NCBI GenBank assembly: GCA_036924085.1
Contig: JAVGWX010000002.1
Coordinates: 52,079,105 to 52,143,104, forward strand
Length of the DNA stretch: 64,000 bases
Direction: 5' to 3'
Origin: Ariolimax columbianus
Lineage: Eukaryota; Mollusca; Gastropoda; Stylommatophora; Arionidae
This document shows, in pieces, positions 21,143 through 32,084 of this stretch. A program made the translations under genes and the position numbers. The stretch's first letter is position 1, and each line of letters opens with the position of its first letter. Under the pieces are notes generated by a model that saw only the letters and a program-made list of their open reading frames with translations, ran no database searches and had not been told where the DNA came from.

Positions 21143-21345
21143 CTTTGAGCCTCCATTCAGATCATGGCATCAGTAGCAATAATTTAAGAGTGTGAAGTCA
21201 TTGAGTCTCCATTCAGATCATCAGTAGCAATAATTTAAGAGTGTGAAGTCATTGAGTCTCCATTCAGATCATCAGTAGCAATAATTTAAGAGTGTGAAGT
21301 CATTGAGTCTCCATTCAGATCATGGCACCAGTAGCAATAATTTAA
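21143..21345. repeat. Minisatellite, ~52 bp unit, at the exon 6 donor
   Basis: About four copies of TTGAGTCTCCATTCAGATCA, then CAGTAGCAATAATTTAAGAG and TGTGAAGTCA. The first copy begins within the splice donor: GTAAGTCTTTGAGCCTCC aligns with GTGAAGTCATTGAGTCTCC of later copies. Confidence 0.9.
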
Positions 21346-21489
21346 CCCTACCAGACCTGAGGCACTGAACCTAACTGTCCCCCATACCTGGGCTCCTGAG
21401 CATTAAAGATAAAAAAACCAACATGATATAGAAAAATGTTAGTTACATGCAAACAAGTGGTTAGAATAAGATGTAACTTGGAGACATTG

Positions 21490-22226
21490 TAGAAAATAGG
21501 TTTACCTTTCATCTAGCGTTAATATTCCACCTTTGTGTGCCAATCCACCCAGCAAAAGGCCAAGAATCTGTCTCGAGTCATAACATTTCAAAATCCGGGA
21601 GTAAATCCAACAAAGAGCCCTCATTTGTCCAATAATCCTGATAGTTGGGCTTTATACATGAGTATTCCATATAGATCCTCATTCCAAGAAAAACCTTCAT
21701 TTCTTCCACTATGGCATCCTTGAAATTTTTGGCATTGTAGGAGTTGGGCTTTGCTATATGCAATTGGTGTGCCCGGAGGTTGGTTTTCTCTGTCAAATTT
21801 TGCCAGAAAGTATCATCCAAAAACAAGGATGAAAACTCAATCGGTTCACTCTCCTCTCTGATATATCCAGGAATGTTCACTGGGCCTTTTCCATCCTCAT
21901 TGAAATTCAGATCTGTATTTGGTGATACAAAATTCCTTGTCCAACCTTCATCACCACCTAGATCTCCCCCATCAGCTGTTTGAGGGACACGCACCTCTTC
22001 ACTTACTATCGATCTAGCTCTAGATCTACAAGGTTCAAGATTCTCCTCATCACTCGAGCTCTCACTGTCTGTTTCACTTGAACTGGAAAAATATTCTTGA
22101 TTAAATAAATTCTGACTCCTCAGAGTCTTAATCAACCAAATTATTGATCACCTGTTGGACTGTCATAAGCCTAGACTTACTTTGCTTTCCTGTTGAAGTG
22201 CTTGGTTCATCAGCCGCTCGTTTCAT
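21490..22226 (-). pseudogene. piggyBac-like transposase N-terminal relic
   Basis: The minus strand starts near 22226 with MKRAADEPSTSTGK, then TVQQVINNLVD and a stop or shift. A 185-codon frame (22135-21578) then carries SSSETDSESSSDEENLEP, EPIEFSSLFLDDTFWQNLTE, KTNLRAHQLHI, EEMKVFLGMRIYMEYSCIKP and YQDYWTNEGSLLDLLPDF. A frameshift leads into MTRDRFLAFCW. The acidic N-terminus, ETN-type motif, FLGMxIYM and the YW block, then MSRxRF, are the N-terminal order of piggyBac (DDE_Tnp_1_7) transposases. The catalytic Asp residues are not present. Confidence 0.85.
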
Positions 22227-22281
22227 TGTCAATTTTCCGAATTTGTTCACGTTAAACCCCACAAAATCAATTCAAACATGG

Positions 22282-22680
22282 ACGTACGAAGAGTCAAAAC
22301 GGCTTATTAAAGCCAGATACATGACCAAATGGGAAACCGAACATACTGGTTACACCAAAAATGATGCATATTACCAGCTGAACAGAAGAGAGCAGGTCGT
22401 TGTCTTCAGACTTCGCACTGGCCACAATAGACTGAGGTACCACCTATTCAACAAATTGAAGATAGGTGGAACCGACGAATGCCCGTGTGGTACCGGGAAA
22501 ATGACCGCTGAACATCTGCTGCAGAACTGCCCGACATACGAGGATCAGAGAGAGCAGATGGGGCCATCACCAGTGGAACCACAAGACAAGCTCTATGGCA
22601 GTGTCGACAGCCTCAGGATGACCGCCGCTTTTTTCGAAAAAATAATGGTTACTGTCTGACTGCGTACGAAGAAGAAGAAG
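22282..22680 (+). mobile_element. RNase H LINE, short 3' copy with TSD
   Basis: The frame TWTYEESKRLIKARYMTKWE, through LRTGHNRLRYHLFNKLKIGG, ends with KIMVTV and a (GAA)n tail. It differs at about seven residues from the matching part of the 2608-3681 copy. The direct repeat AATTCAAACATGG / AATTCATACATGG (one mismatch) lies at 22269-22281 and 22681-22693. The target is the upstream flank of the piggyBac relic. Confidence 0.9.
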
Positions 22681-22693
22681 AATTCATACATGG

Positions 22694-23165
22694 GGGCAGA
22701 CATTTGCAATGACTAACCATGAGGATTGAACACGATTGGTTGGTTATTTCTCCAACTGGCCTGACCTCCTCTTCCATCATTTTTTGCCAGATGTTCTATG
22801 ACCTAGCCACTCATCATTCCTCCAGCGGGTTCTAATCCAGTTCATGTCCGGTAATATTGCCAGGCTAATTTTTAGTGTGTATTCAATCCATATCTACTTC
22901 CTCTTCCCAATCTTCAACTTTATGGATTATGGTTGGGTTTTTTTCCCACAGCATTTATGTTGGTTACTACCTCATCATGTCAAACAAAGTGCTACATAAA
23001 CTATCACACTGCAAAAGCACAGAAATGCTTTATTATAGAATTTCATCAAGGAGACCAATATTAAATATGTCCCCATGCCCCATCCAAGAAACTCTCTGTT
23101 GTTTCACCATTTAGCCTCTATACACTCCTTTATGGGTTTTAATCCAGCACAGGTATAAGAAAATA
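22694..23165. other. Intron 6 sequence with no firm feature
   Basis: No protein similarity strong enough to call. The text around 22750-22860 may be a reverse-strand LINE tail, but no diagnostic motif survives. Confidence 0.35.
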
Positions 23166-23167
23166 AC

Positions 23168-23353
23168 ATGGTTATTCTGCCGAAGACGGATGTGTCGGAC
23201 CGAAAGGTGCAAATATCGCAGTCAAGCTGTAAACTAACGAGACAGTGCATTCCGTTCTCCGGACTACATCATGCTACTTGTAAAGCCCTTTTCAGGGCTT
23301 GGTAGCGGGAGACTGAGAACGAACACAGAAGAAGAAGGAAGAAGAAGAAGAAC
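23168..23353 (+). mobile_element. SINE1, 5'-truncated
   Basis: It starts at GAAGACGGATGTGTCGGACC and continues through CAAATATCGCAGTCAAGC, TGCATTCCGTTCTCCGG and GGAGACTGAGAACGAACA to a GAA-rich tail. Confidence 0.85.
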
Positions 23354-23384
23354 CTGACTACATTTTATTCTTTTCATGAAGCTA

Positions 23385-23790
23385 TGTCATATCATCACAA
23401 AAATAAACATCTTCAACTCTAATGTAAAGTCTGTCCTACTGTATGGTTCAATAAACATAGAGAACAATTGAAGTTACAACAAGAAAAGTTCATTATTTCA
23501 TCAATGGATGCTTGCATCTAATAGAGGGAATGAAATGGACTGATATAGTCACTAATGGGAAACTGTCAAAAAGGACCAGACAAATATTAGTGCCATATGA
23601 CATGAAGAAAAGGTATTGGCGCTAGATAGAAAACACATTAAGGAGACTGGCTCATAGCATTACAAGACAGTCTCTGTTCTGGAATTCCCAAACCAAGAGA
23701 TAAAGAAGTAGACCAAAAGACACATGGAAAAGAGAGGTTGTGGCAATCAAAAAGAAAACATGTAAGAAATGGACTTAGAAAAAGATAGCA
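23385..23790 (+). mobile_element. LINE relic, RTE-like RT tail
   Basis: Decayed + strand pieces: SNVKSVLLYGS, then LAHSITRQSLFWNSQTKR-like and RPKDTWKREVV-like. It is the same tail type as 6745-7075. Confidence 0.65.
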
Positions 23791-25095
23791 CATTACATTG
23801 TTCAAAAAGGGAACAAATTTATAGACCTGTGAGTTTAACAAGCATCAGTCTGAAAAATAGAGTCAATAATTCAAGAAAACACTGTAATGCATTTAGACAA
23901 ATTTAATCTAATCAGAAATAGTCAGCATGGGTTTACTCAAGGGAGGTCATGCTTAACAAATCTATTAGAATTCATGGAAAAGGTTACGAAAATAATAGAT
24001 GGAGGGGAGCCATTGGATGGTATTTATTTAGATTTTGCAAAGGCCTTTGATAGAATACCTCATAAAAGATTGTTTAGGAATTTAAAACGGGAAGAAGGCA
24101 GAGAGTAGGCATAAATAATGAGCACTCTAAGTGGTGTGAAGTAAAAAGTGGAGTGCCACAGGGCTCGGTTTTGGGACCAATTTTGTTCTTGATATATATA
24201 AATGATTTGGACAATGATATCAGATCCATGATTACAAAATTCGCAGATGACACAAAAACTATACAGAAATGTCTCATCTAAAGCAGAGGTGGATATATTG
24301 AGGTAGGATTTAGATAAAATTCAGGCATGGCCTGAGAGGTGGCAAATAGAGTTTAGTGCATGTAAATGTACAGTCCTACAATGGTAGATCCAGTATGGAA
24401 CATAATTACAGAATGGGCAAGAACAATATTAGAAAGATAAAAAAAGAAAGGGACCTACGGATTATAGTAGATCACACAATTAAGGTAAGTGAGCAAGTCC
24501 AGGTAGCAGTGAAAAAGGCAAATGCAATGTTATATATGATAAAAAGAAATATTAAACATAGGAGCAAGGATAGTCAAACTGTATAAAGCATTAGTTAGAC
24601 TTAGATTGGAGTACTGTGTTAAGGTGTGGAGTCCTTATCGTAGAGGGGATATAAACATGCTGGAAAGGATACAAAGAAGAGGAATAAAACTGATAGGCGG
24701 ATTCCGGAATTAAATATATGAGGAAAGACTCGAAAAACTGTCCTACAGTGGCTAGAAAAGAGGTGATTTAGTACCGGTTTATAAGATAATCAATGGAAAG
24801 AATAAATTAGACTATAACAGATTTTGTTCAAAATACAGTCACCTACAAGAACAAGAGGGCACAGCCACAAATTAATTAAAAAAAGGTTCAGATTAGATAC
24901 AAGATAAAAAATTTTTAGTCAGAGAGTTGTGAATGCTTGGAATGCATTGCCACATGAAATAGTGGAGGTGGGGTCAATTAATGCATTCAAAAATAGATTG
25001 GATGCACAGTTATTTTGATGTCAAGTGAATGTAAAATAAACTGGTTGTATACAGATTATGCAGTCTTCTAAACCAATATAAAGACATTAAGTTTA
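23791..25095 (+). mobile_element. CR1-like LINE, RT to 3' end, broken
   Basis: Order: YRPVSLTSISLKNRV-like (RT start), MHLDKFNLIRNSQHGFTQGR, LTNLLEFMEKVTKIIDGGEP, LDGIYLDFAKAFDRIPHKRL (motif A), GVPQGSVLGPILFLIYINDL (motif B), FADDTK (motif C), ERDLRIIVDHTIKVSEQVQV, and a tail to CTTCTAAACCAATATAA with TTAAGTTTAAG. At least three frameshifts. Confidence 0.9.
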
Positions 25096-25159
25096 AGTTA
25101 TGACAGTAGGACTTGGTGTATATTTGTTAAAGACCTATGCACCGTAGGGATCTGAAAGG

Positions 25160-25184
25160 TATTGATTGATTGATTGATTGATTA
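25160..25184. repeat. (GATT)n microsatellite
   Basis: About six GATT units, 27 bases before the exon 7 acceptor. Confidence 0.9.
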
Positions 25185-25211
25185 ATGCCAATATCTTTGT
25201 TCTCAATCTAG

Positions 25212-25291
25212 ACCGAACATGATGACTACAGGAACTGTTAGCTCTATCATCGAAGCTGTGGTCACGCATGCAGATTGGTTTTTTCCTGGTG
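25212..25291 (+). CDS. ARHGAP17-like: RhoGAP (RICH/nadrin family) exon 7: HADWFFPG end of the domain
   Basis: The exon is 80 bp with acceptor TTCTCAATCTAG and donor GGTG|GTAAGT. The first base completes Thr. It encodes PNMMTTGTVSSIIEAVVTHA then DWFFPG, plus one base. The I-I-E-x-V-x-x-H-A-D-W-F-F-P stretch is diagnostic for RICH-type RhoGAPs, where it closes the GAP domain. The phase-1 end (G) can join exon 8 (CA, Ala) or exon 9 (AA, Glu). Confidence 0.95.
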
Positions 25292-25299
25292 GTAAGTCT

Positions 25300-26989
25300 A
25301 CAGTCTGTCTACCCTAGCTGTCATTGTTCTAGTGGCTACATTATTTTAGTGTCAATTTGTTGGAAACTAAATTATTTCTTGTTTTAATAAAAAATGGTTA
25401 CTCTCACAGACAAAGTTAATAATGTCTGTAAGTGAATGGTATATAAATCTTGAGCAGAAAGTATTGAAAAATATACATAGAAAGTGGTTGCAGCAAAATG
25501 ACCAGTTTGTGACTGAAAAGTATACAAAGTTAAAATAGTTTTAAATTATATGTAAGAAGATGGTAATGTAACAAATCGCAGATGTGTTCAATTGAGTGAT
25601 TGATTGATTTCCCTTTTTGACCCAAGGGAAGCAGAGGGCCACACTACAGATGGTCCCAGTACAGAAAACCTGCATCTGAGCATTGCCAATAATGATTTCA
25701 ATATCAATCATTGGACATGATGAGGCTGCTAACCCTAAATACAGTCCTCTTTAGTCATCTTTGATGACTTGCTTGGAAGGTTACAGTGGTCCTACTATTT
25801 TCCACTGGGTAACACTCAGATGAAGTAGCAAATATGAATGGAGGATATAGAATTTAGCTATATATACAATTAAATTTATAATTAAGCTTATAGAATTTAT
25901 GAAAGAAAAACACTAAGAAATAAATTTTTCTAGAGGTGGCAAATAAGAGGGAAAACAGGGCATCAAGGAGACCAACGGAAAGTGTGTACTGGTATGGAAA
26001 AGTGCAAGCACAAAAGAATGAGCCAAACATGGTGTACTCTTTATGCTGAATACATATCAAGAAATAAAATAGATAGGATGATTAGGTCATCTCATGAGAA
26101 TGCAACCTGGTCAACTACCACTGCACGCTAACAGCACAAGAGGATTTGGCTACAAGACATGAGAAATACCATTTGACTCATTGATATAAGACATAAGAGA
26201 AACCCTACAACAACATGGACTTAGAGTGACCCATCACAACATACTTGTCTCAAGCAAGACAACTTATGCTCCACATAACTCTTGACAGCACAAGTGAATG
26301 GACACGTACATGATTAAGAAATATTGCTATTCTTCTTCAACATTTCACTCCCTGTAGATGGTCCCTTATAGGAAGTCTGTGCCAAAACGCTTTTGTTCTC
26401 TTGCAGGGGTGGTTTCTTAAGCATTTTGTTTTACGTGGTGAGTGGCAAAGAGCAGCAAAGATGATGCCTAACCAGCTGTGGAGTCTAATATGGATGCCGC
26501 CAGGCCACGGATTTGACTGAAATTCATACTAGTCGATGACTTACACCTGTGTCCACAGAAACATGATGGGGTTTTCCATTTGGATTAGTTACTTTCTTCG
26601 ATCTGTGGTGTTTTTCTCTCCGACTTTCCTGTCATAGCCAGCGACTACTTTGGTTCTATTTCCACGGTCCAGTGCATACAGACAGTACATGGCTGAATGA
26701 CGTCCTTCACTCTGTTTGCCAATTTTGTTGTGGCTAGGAATTTTTCACATGAGCCAATGTTCCGCTGGGAAAGGGGTGGATCCCACCCAGTTAGAAATAT
26801 GCTCAAGACACATCACTTACATGTTGAAAACAGCAGTAAAATGTGATTCTCCATAACTAGTGCTCAAATATGTAATGAAGAGTAAGATTTACATTAACAT
26901 GGAAATAAATTTCAAAAATTAAAACATATTGATATCACGTGGCCATTTCCTTATCAGTGCACAAACCTCGTTAGTCACCATGTACAATA
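25300..26989. other. Intron 7, unassigned sequence
   Basis: Includes 25580-25830 and 26330-26800, which have the even composition of old dispersed repeats but match nothing else in the window. No exon-like frame was found. Confidence 0.4.
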
Positions 26990-27180
26990 TATATCATGTT
27001 GTTGAGTGTCCATGATGAGTAAGTTTACTATTTTGTATGCCCTGAAACGAGCATTAAGTGGCGAGTTGCTGTCCTCCAAGCTGTTGTGCTATGCTTAGCT
27101 TCATCTGTGTGATGCTCACTAATAGGGGATCAGTTGATCCACATCATATTAACTAGACTGCCTTGAAAACAAGCTACAAA
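26990..27180 (-). mobile_element. SINE2, reverse, truncated
   Basis: Blocks GTTGTTGAGTGTCCATGATG, CATTAAGTGGCGAGTTG, GTTGTGCTATGCTTAGCTTC, GGGGATCAGTTGATCCACAT and CTGCCTTGAAAACAAGCT follow the order of the reverse copy at 34127. Confidence 0.7.
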
Positions 27181-27371
27181 GAAGGTGCAGTTGCTACTAG
27201 TAAAAGATCTCTGGATGCACATGTGAGAAATGCCACTGTGCTAAATGTAAATGTTAGGGTATATGTTTTATTTAGACAGTCACATCTGCTACTGTTGCTA
27301 TGTCCAACTGCATCTTTAAACTTTTTTTGTTCCCCAGTCGCAAGAAACTTACTAGTAGTAGCCCCTTTCAG

Positions 27372-27740
27372 TCATGCCTGACTATTGGATGGTGCGCCCT
27401 TGAATGATTTTTGGTTTTCCTTTTCCTTCTTTTCTTTGTGATGTTGTCTTTTCACTTCTCTGTGTAGCAAGAGCTTCTGTTTGCCCAGCTTGAGGTGGCT
27501 TTTCAAGGTACATCTCCACTTGGATTGGTCTGCAACTTCATCTTCCCAGTATGTCAAACCCATGTCTAGTTCCTCCATATCCCACTTACATACATCTTTA
27601 AACCTCATATGTGGTTGATCAACTGGTCTTTTATTAGTCTATAGATCATTTCTTTGCTGATGCGACCATCTTCCACGTGGTGAACATGACCAAGCCATCA
27701 TAATCTTCGCTGCTTTAATCACAAGAAACTGATTGCAACA
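27372..27740 (-). mobile_element. LINE relic, RT C-terminal tail
   Basis: The minus frame 27372-27608 reads MRFKDVCKWDMEELDMGLTY, then WEDEVADQSKWRCTLKSHL. It is the same tail as 20323-20870 on the other strand. Confidence 0.8.
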
Positions 27741-28189
27741 AAAATATACAATTCACAATAATTTTTGATTTGAAGAGGTTTTGTTTATCACACTGACAGA
27801 GAAGTAAAATGACCTTTTTCAGATTACATCAAGAAATGTTACTCACTCATGTTCCAGCTCATGTTGTCATTACAACCTTTTAAAAACCTTATCGCTGAAA
27901 CCATAGCAGTAATGTTGTTATGGGATTATTATGGTGAAAGGCTTATATGTATGAAATAAATGCTTCCATGTGTTAGTTTCAATGTATCACTAAATTACAT
28001 TTTATTTCCAAATATATTTGATCAAGCTTTTTGCTGGTTTACTTTAATATTCCACAATTTTTACTCAACACATAAAGATAACGGATACATAAGCCTGTAT
28101 AAATTTCACTGTGCATTTTCATTTCAAGCTTTTTAAGCATATATAAATAAAATGTATCATGCTTCCTTTCCCTCATGCTCCCACTGCAG

Positions 28190-29716
28190 CATTTGATTTT
28201 CACTTGACGGGCCATGGCAGCTCTCCCAAACCATGCAGAGAGCCTGGCATTGCATTTAACACTAAATCCCAGTCCTCAAATGCTGAATCTTCCAAAGAGA
28301 ATGAGAAGTCAGATAAAAAAGTTGAAGATGTCAAAATCAATATAGTATCTCAGAAGACAGATCAGGAGAAAGATGAGGCAGACTGTGGAAATAAGGAAGG
28401 AGATGGTGCTAAAATACTGCCAGTCTTAGTTCAATCAGGTGTGAGCTTGCCAATGAAGTGCCAAACACAAAAACCTAAATTAGCCTCTGCAGAGACAGAT
28501 GAAGAAAGCAGTTCAGATGAAGTAAGTGCCAAGACTCAAGTAAAATCTGCATCGGACACAAAGATTAAGACAGAGCTGGATAAAGTTGGTGATGATGATG
28601 ATGAGACTTGTGAGCTCGTGTTGGTAGGGGCTAGCCGAAATGGTCATATAACACCAATCAGCAGTACCAATACAGGTGATTACGACAACATTGTGTACTC
28701 AATGAACATTCAGAACCCATTATACAGAAGCAGTACGTTTAGTAGAGCTAGCCCCTTAAGTACAGCAGACAGACGAGGGAGTGCTGATAATGTGTTGACT
28801 TATGGGAAACAGCTGCCTGCCCCAATTCCTCCATCAAGGCCTTCAAGGATCTCCAAGCGAATGCTACCTCTTGTGTCAGAACAAAAATCCCCTTACTCAT
28901 CTTTTTCCAGGCCTGTGTCACAGTCCCCATATTCTGGTTCCCAATCGATAGAAGCAGTAGCATACAAGCCTGCGGAGTCTCACCGGCCAAACAATAGATA
29001 TTTGACAGAATCAACGCCAAATATCAGTTCTTTACTATATAACAGAACGGATGAGGACAATTATACAGGATTTCTCGGTCCTCTTTGGAATAGACCTAGT
29101 CAGAAAACTGATTTCCATTCCCTTAAGAGAGGCTCTGACCCATGTATAATACCACCACCACCCCAGTTTACAATTTCTGGCAGTCAAAAGTCTTCAAAGT
29201 TCTCAAGGGCGCAGTTAGGTACTCCTCCAAAACCTGGAGAAATGTCAAGGTCACAACCTTCCCCACCTAGTGAAATGTCAAGGCCCTTGGTAGGTGAGAA
29301 TCAGTCTGTGACTTCAAAGGCCCATCAAAGTGAAGATACCACACCTGTTGGCAAAAGCTTTCACCAAGATACATACAGCACAGCCTTTGCACTTACTTCT
29401 CTCGGAGCTGGCACAAAGTCCACAGACTACCTGACCAGAGTTAGAGCTATGTGGGATGACCGTCATTTACAGCACACAAAGTTTAATCCAGCTAGCGAAA
29501 GATCTTCTCCAAGCAGCATGATTATTGAAACAAGTAGTAAAGGTACAGGCTACAGCAAACCGGCTACAAAGACTGACACATCTCCGAGACAGGATTCCGT
29601 ACTTGTGATTCAGAGCACCAAAGAAGCATTTAGTCAGGCATCCCCTGTTGGTCCAGGCAACTCCAAAGCTGTGGAAGAATCCCCAGGCTTGTCACTAATG
29701 CCCAGCCACAATCCAG
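28190..29716 (+). CDS. ARHGAP17-like: RhoGAP (RICH/nadrin family) exon 8: giant symmetric Ser/Pro-rich exon
   Basis: The exon is 1527 bp, preceded by an excellent acceptor (CCTTTCCCTCATGCTCCCACTGCAG in outline). It starts with two bases completing Ala after FFPG and ends with one base at CAG|GTTAGG. Start and end are both phase 1 and the length is a multiple of 3, so inclusion or skipping keeps frame. It encodes about 509 residues, low-complexity and Ser/Pro-rich. GDDDDETCEL lies near residue 133, PAPIPPSRPSR near 210 and IIPPPPQF near 317, with GTPPKPGE further on. Without splicing, the frame stops at TAG 29719-29721, giving an alternative C-terminus. Its opening (AFDFHLTGHG) resembles the start of exon 9 (EVDFNMG). 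I recognise no folded domain. Whether it is constitutive, cassette or terminal cannot be read from the sequence. Confidence 0.85.
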
Positions 29717-29721
29717 GTTAG

Positions 29722-30054
29722 GTCTCATGAGTTTTTGATGTGGATGCCTGTCTTGATTTCTCAGCTCAGAATGTTGGCTCACTCAGCACGGCTGGTTTTT
29801 GACAATCCTAATCATAAAATAACCTGTTAAAATACCGCTTTCATGACTGAAATAGATGGATATGATTTTGCATCAGATAATCTGTAGTGGTCCGAGGTTA
29901 GTCCTTAGCCAAATGCATCTCCTTTTTTTTTCCTCCACATTTTTTTCTATATTTTTCAATTATCATCACTAACATTTTGCTACATTGGGCATTTTGATTT
30001 TAAATATTGCTTGCCTTCAACATAATCTTTTATTGGGAATGATAGGCAAACTGT
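29722..30054. other. Start of intron 8 or alternative 3' UTR of exon 8
   Basis: No canonical AATAAA was seen within this stretch and no repeat family was recognised. It is T-rich around 29920-29960. Confidence 0.4.
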
Positions 30055-30600
30055 TGTGTAATGTTGACCTCAGCAGAGTTATAACTAAGTTGTGCGTAAA
30101 GCTGTCCCATTAGAGGAGCTGTAGACTAAGTTATGTGTGATGTTGTTCTATTGGCAGAGTTATAGTGAGTTAGTGTAAAGTTGGTCCTATTTTCTGAGTT
30201 AAAGTGAGTTAGAGTAAAGTTGAACCCATTGGTTAAGTTATAGTGACGTTTTCATAAAGTTTGACCCATTGGTTAAGTTATAGTGAGTTTGTGTCAATTG
30301 GTTCCATTGGTTGAGTTATAATGAGTTTGTGTCAAGTTGTCCCATTGGCTGAGTTATAGTGAGTTTGTGTCAAGTTGTCCCATTGGCTGAGTTATAGTGA
30401 GTTTGTGTCAATTGGTCCCATTGGCTGAGTTATACTGATGTTTGTGTCAGTTGGTCCCATTGGCTGAGTTATAGTGAGTTTGTGTCAAGTTGTCTCATTT
30501 TCCATCTTATATGGTTAATTGTATCAGTTCGCTATTAAAGAATCTCACTTAATGTTGTCCCATTGGTTGTGTTATAGACCACTGTATATGGCGTGCTGTC
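30055..30600. repeat. Minisatellite, ~38 bp unit, degenerate
   Basis: Units of GAGTTATAGTGAGTTTGTGT then CAAGTTGTCCCATTGGCT. About 10 recognisable copies, most regular at 30300-30500, decaying at both ends. Confidence 0.9.
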
Positions 30601-30716
30601 TCATTTGATGGTTTACAGTGGGCTTTCTGTTAAGCTGTTCCATTTTCTCAGGGATATTCAGATTTGTGTGCTGTGCATTGCTATATTGACAATGTGATTG
30701 ATCAAACTGTGTGAAG

Positions 30717-30920
30717 AAGGGATCGAAGAGGGAATGCTAACCCGATACTAAAAAAATGCTTGCTGAAGTCGGATGTGTTGGACCAAAAGGTGCAAATATT
30801 GCAGCCAAGCTGTAAACTATGACACAACACATTCTGTTCTCTGGACTACATTCTGCTACTAAAGCCCTTTCAAGGTTTGGTAGCGGGAGATTGGGAACGA
30901 ACGAAGAAGAAGAAGAAGAT
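30717..30920 (+). mobile_element. SINE1, 5'-truncated, with TSD
   Basis: The direct repeat ACTGTGTGAAG lies at 30706-30716 and 30921-30931. The element starts near AAGGGATCGAAGAGGGAATG, keeps the core GCTGAAGTCGGATGTGTTGG and ends in (GAA)n. Confidence 0.92.
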
Positions 30921-30972
30921 ACTGTGTGAAGTGTGTTATAATTTTCTCAGAAAAGATCAAACAAGCCATTTA

Positions 30973-31429
30973 TAAGGCATGTTCAAATTAAACCGGACCT
31001 AACTGCACCATGTGAACATAAATATGATGCACATTATGACGTCACTTCTGATTTAAACAGCACATACCAAGTGTCAAGTTTGCAAAATTTCATTATCCTC
31101 CGACTCATAGTTTTCTCAGCAGACCGTTGAAAACATGGCGGGTGTGATACAGAATCCGTCCAGAGTTAGTCAGCGAGCAGTGATTCGGTTCCTAACAGTT
31201 GAAGGATGTCGACCAGTTGACATTCATCACAGAATGTAGGCAGTGTATGGTGACAATAGTGTGTTGAAGGCGATTCCGTATCACACCCGCCATGAGGAAA
31301 CTATGAGTCAGGGGATATTGACATTTTGCAAACTTGACGGTTGGTATGTGCTGTTTATATCAGAAGTGACATCATCATACGTATGTTCATTTGTTGCAGT
31401 TAGGTCCGGTTTCATTTGAACACGCCTCA
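30973..31429 (+). mobile_element. Fold-back mariner MITE with long inverted arms
   Basis: The ends are inverted repeats: TTCAAATTAAACCGGACC on the left and, in reverse complement, TTCAAATGAAACCGGACC on the right, continuing to ACTTCTGATNTAAACAGCAC and the GGCGGGTGTGATAC stretch. Arms are about 165-190 bp around a loop of about 100 bp. TA dinucleotides flank both ends (30971-30972, 31430-31431). The left arm and loop encode MAGVIQNPSRVSQRAVIRFL, TVEGCRPVDIHHRM, a stop, then AVYGDN. This is the N-terminal HTH of a mariner-type transposase, so the MITE derives from such an element. Confidence 0.88.
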
Positions 31430-31581
31430 TAAAATGCAGCTAGACTAAATTGAATCAGTAAATCAAAACTTGACAGTTTTATATAAAAGAGGATAAAACA
31501 TACACTATATTTTGGATTCATTTGATTGTTTAATCAAACCCTGAAGTCTTGATTTTATTTATTGAATGCTAGCTTCGTTTC

Positions 31582-31765
31582 CCAATCACAGCCCCGGCCA
31601 TTACCCCGGGGAAGCAAACCCTTAGAAAATGCAGGACAAAGCAGATCATTAAATTAAATGCATGCCGAGGTCAAATACACTGGGCCGACAGGCGCAAAAT
31701 AAAAACATAGTGCAGGCCACCTTGGTGAATAGAGAAATAAGGCAAACGCATAAACAAACAAAAAA
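31582..31765 (+). mobile_element. SINE4, 5'-truncated
   Basis: AACCCTTAGAAAATGCAGGA, then an ATGCCGAGGTCAAATACACT core variant, GGGCCGACAGGCGCAAAATA and AATAGAGAAATAAGGCAAAC match SINE4 at 51500. The tRNA head is missing. A CAAA-rich tail expands to about 31830. Confidence 0.85.
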
Positions 31766-32084
31766 AACAAAACAAAAATTATTTTGTTAAGGCAAACAAA
31801 CAAACAAACAAACAAAAAAATTATTTTGTTAAGGCAAAAAAAAAAACGTGCATGAAAAGTGCAAATCTGAACAATGAAGAAAAAGAAAGAACACAAATGT
31901 ACAAAACCATGGGTAGACCTTATAGTGTGACATTTAGTGATCAAGATTGTAAATGTCAGACCAGTGACATGGGAACTAATCTGTCTGTACTTTGAACTTT
32001 GTAGACAAAAAGTGTGTGTATTATCTGCCCAGTACGAGATATTGTTTATTACAGTGTCAACATGTTGATCTTACTAAGTAAAAG

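Noticed and set aside
28159..28189. ATG at 28159 as a real start of a separate gene
   Set aside because: It lies in the pyrimidine tract of a strong acceptor; the frame continues the RhoGAP exon 7 codon exactly, so exon 8 is better explained by splicing.
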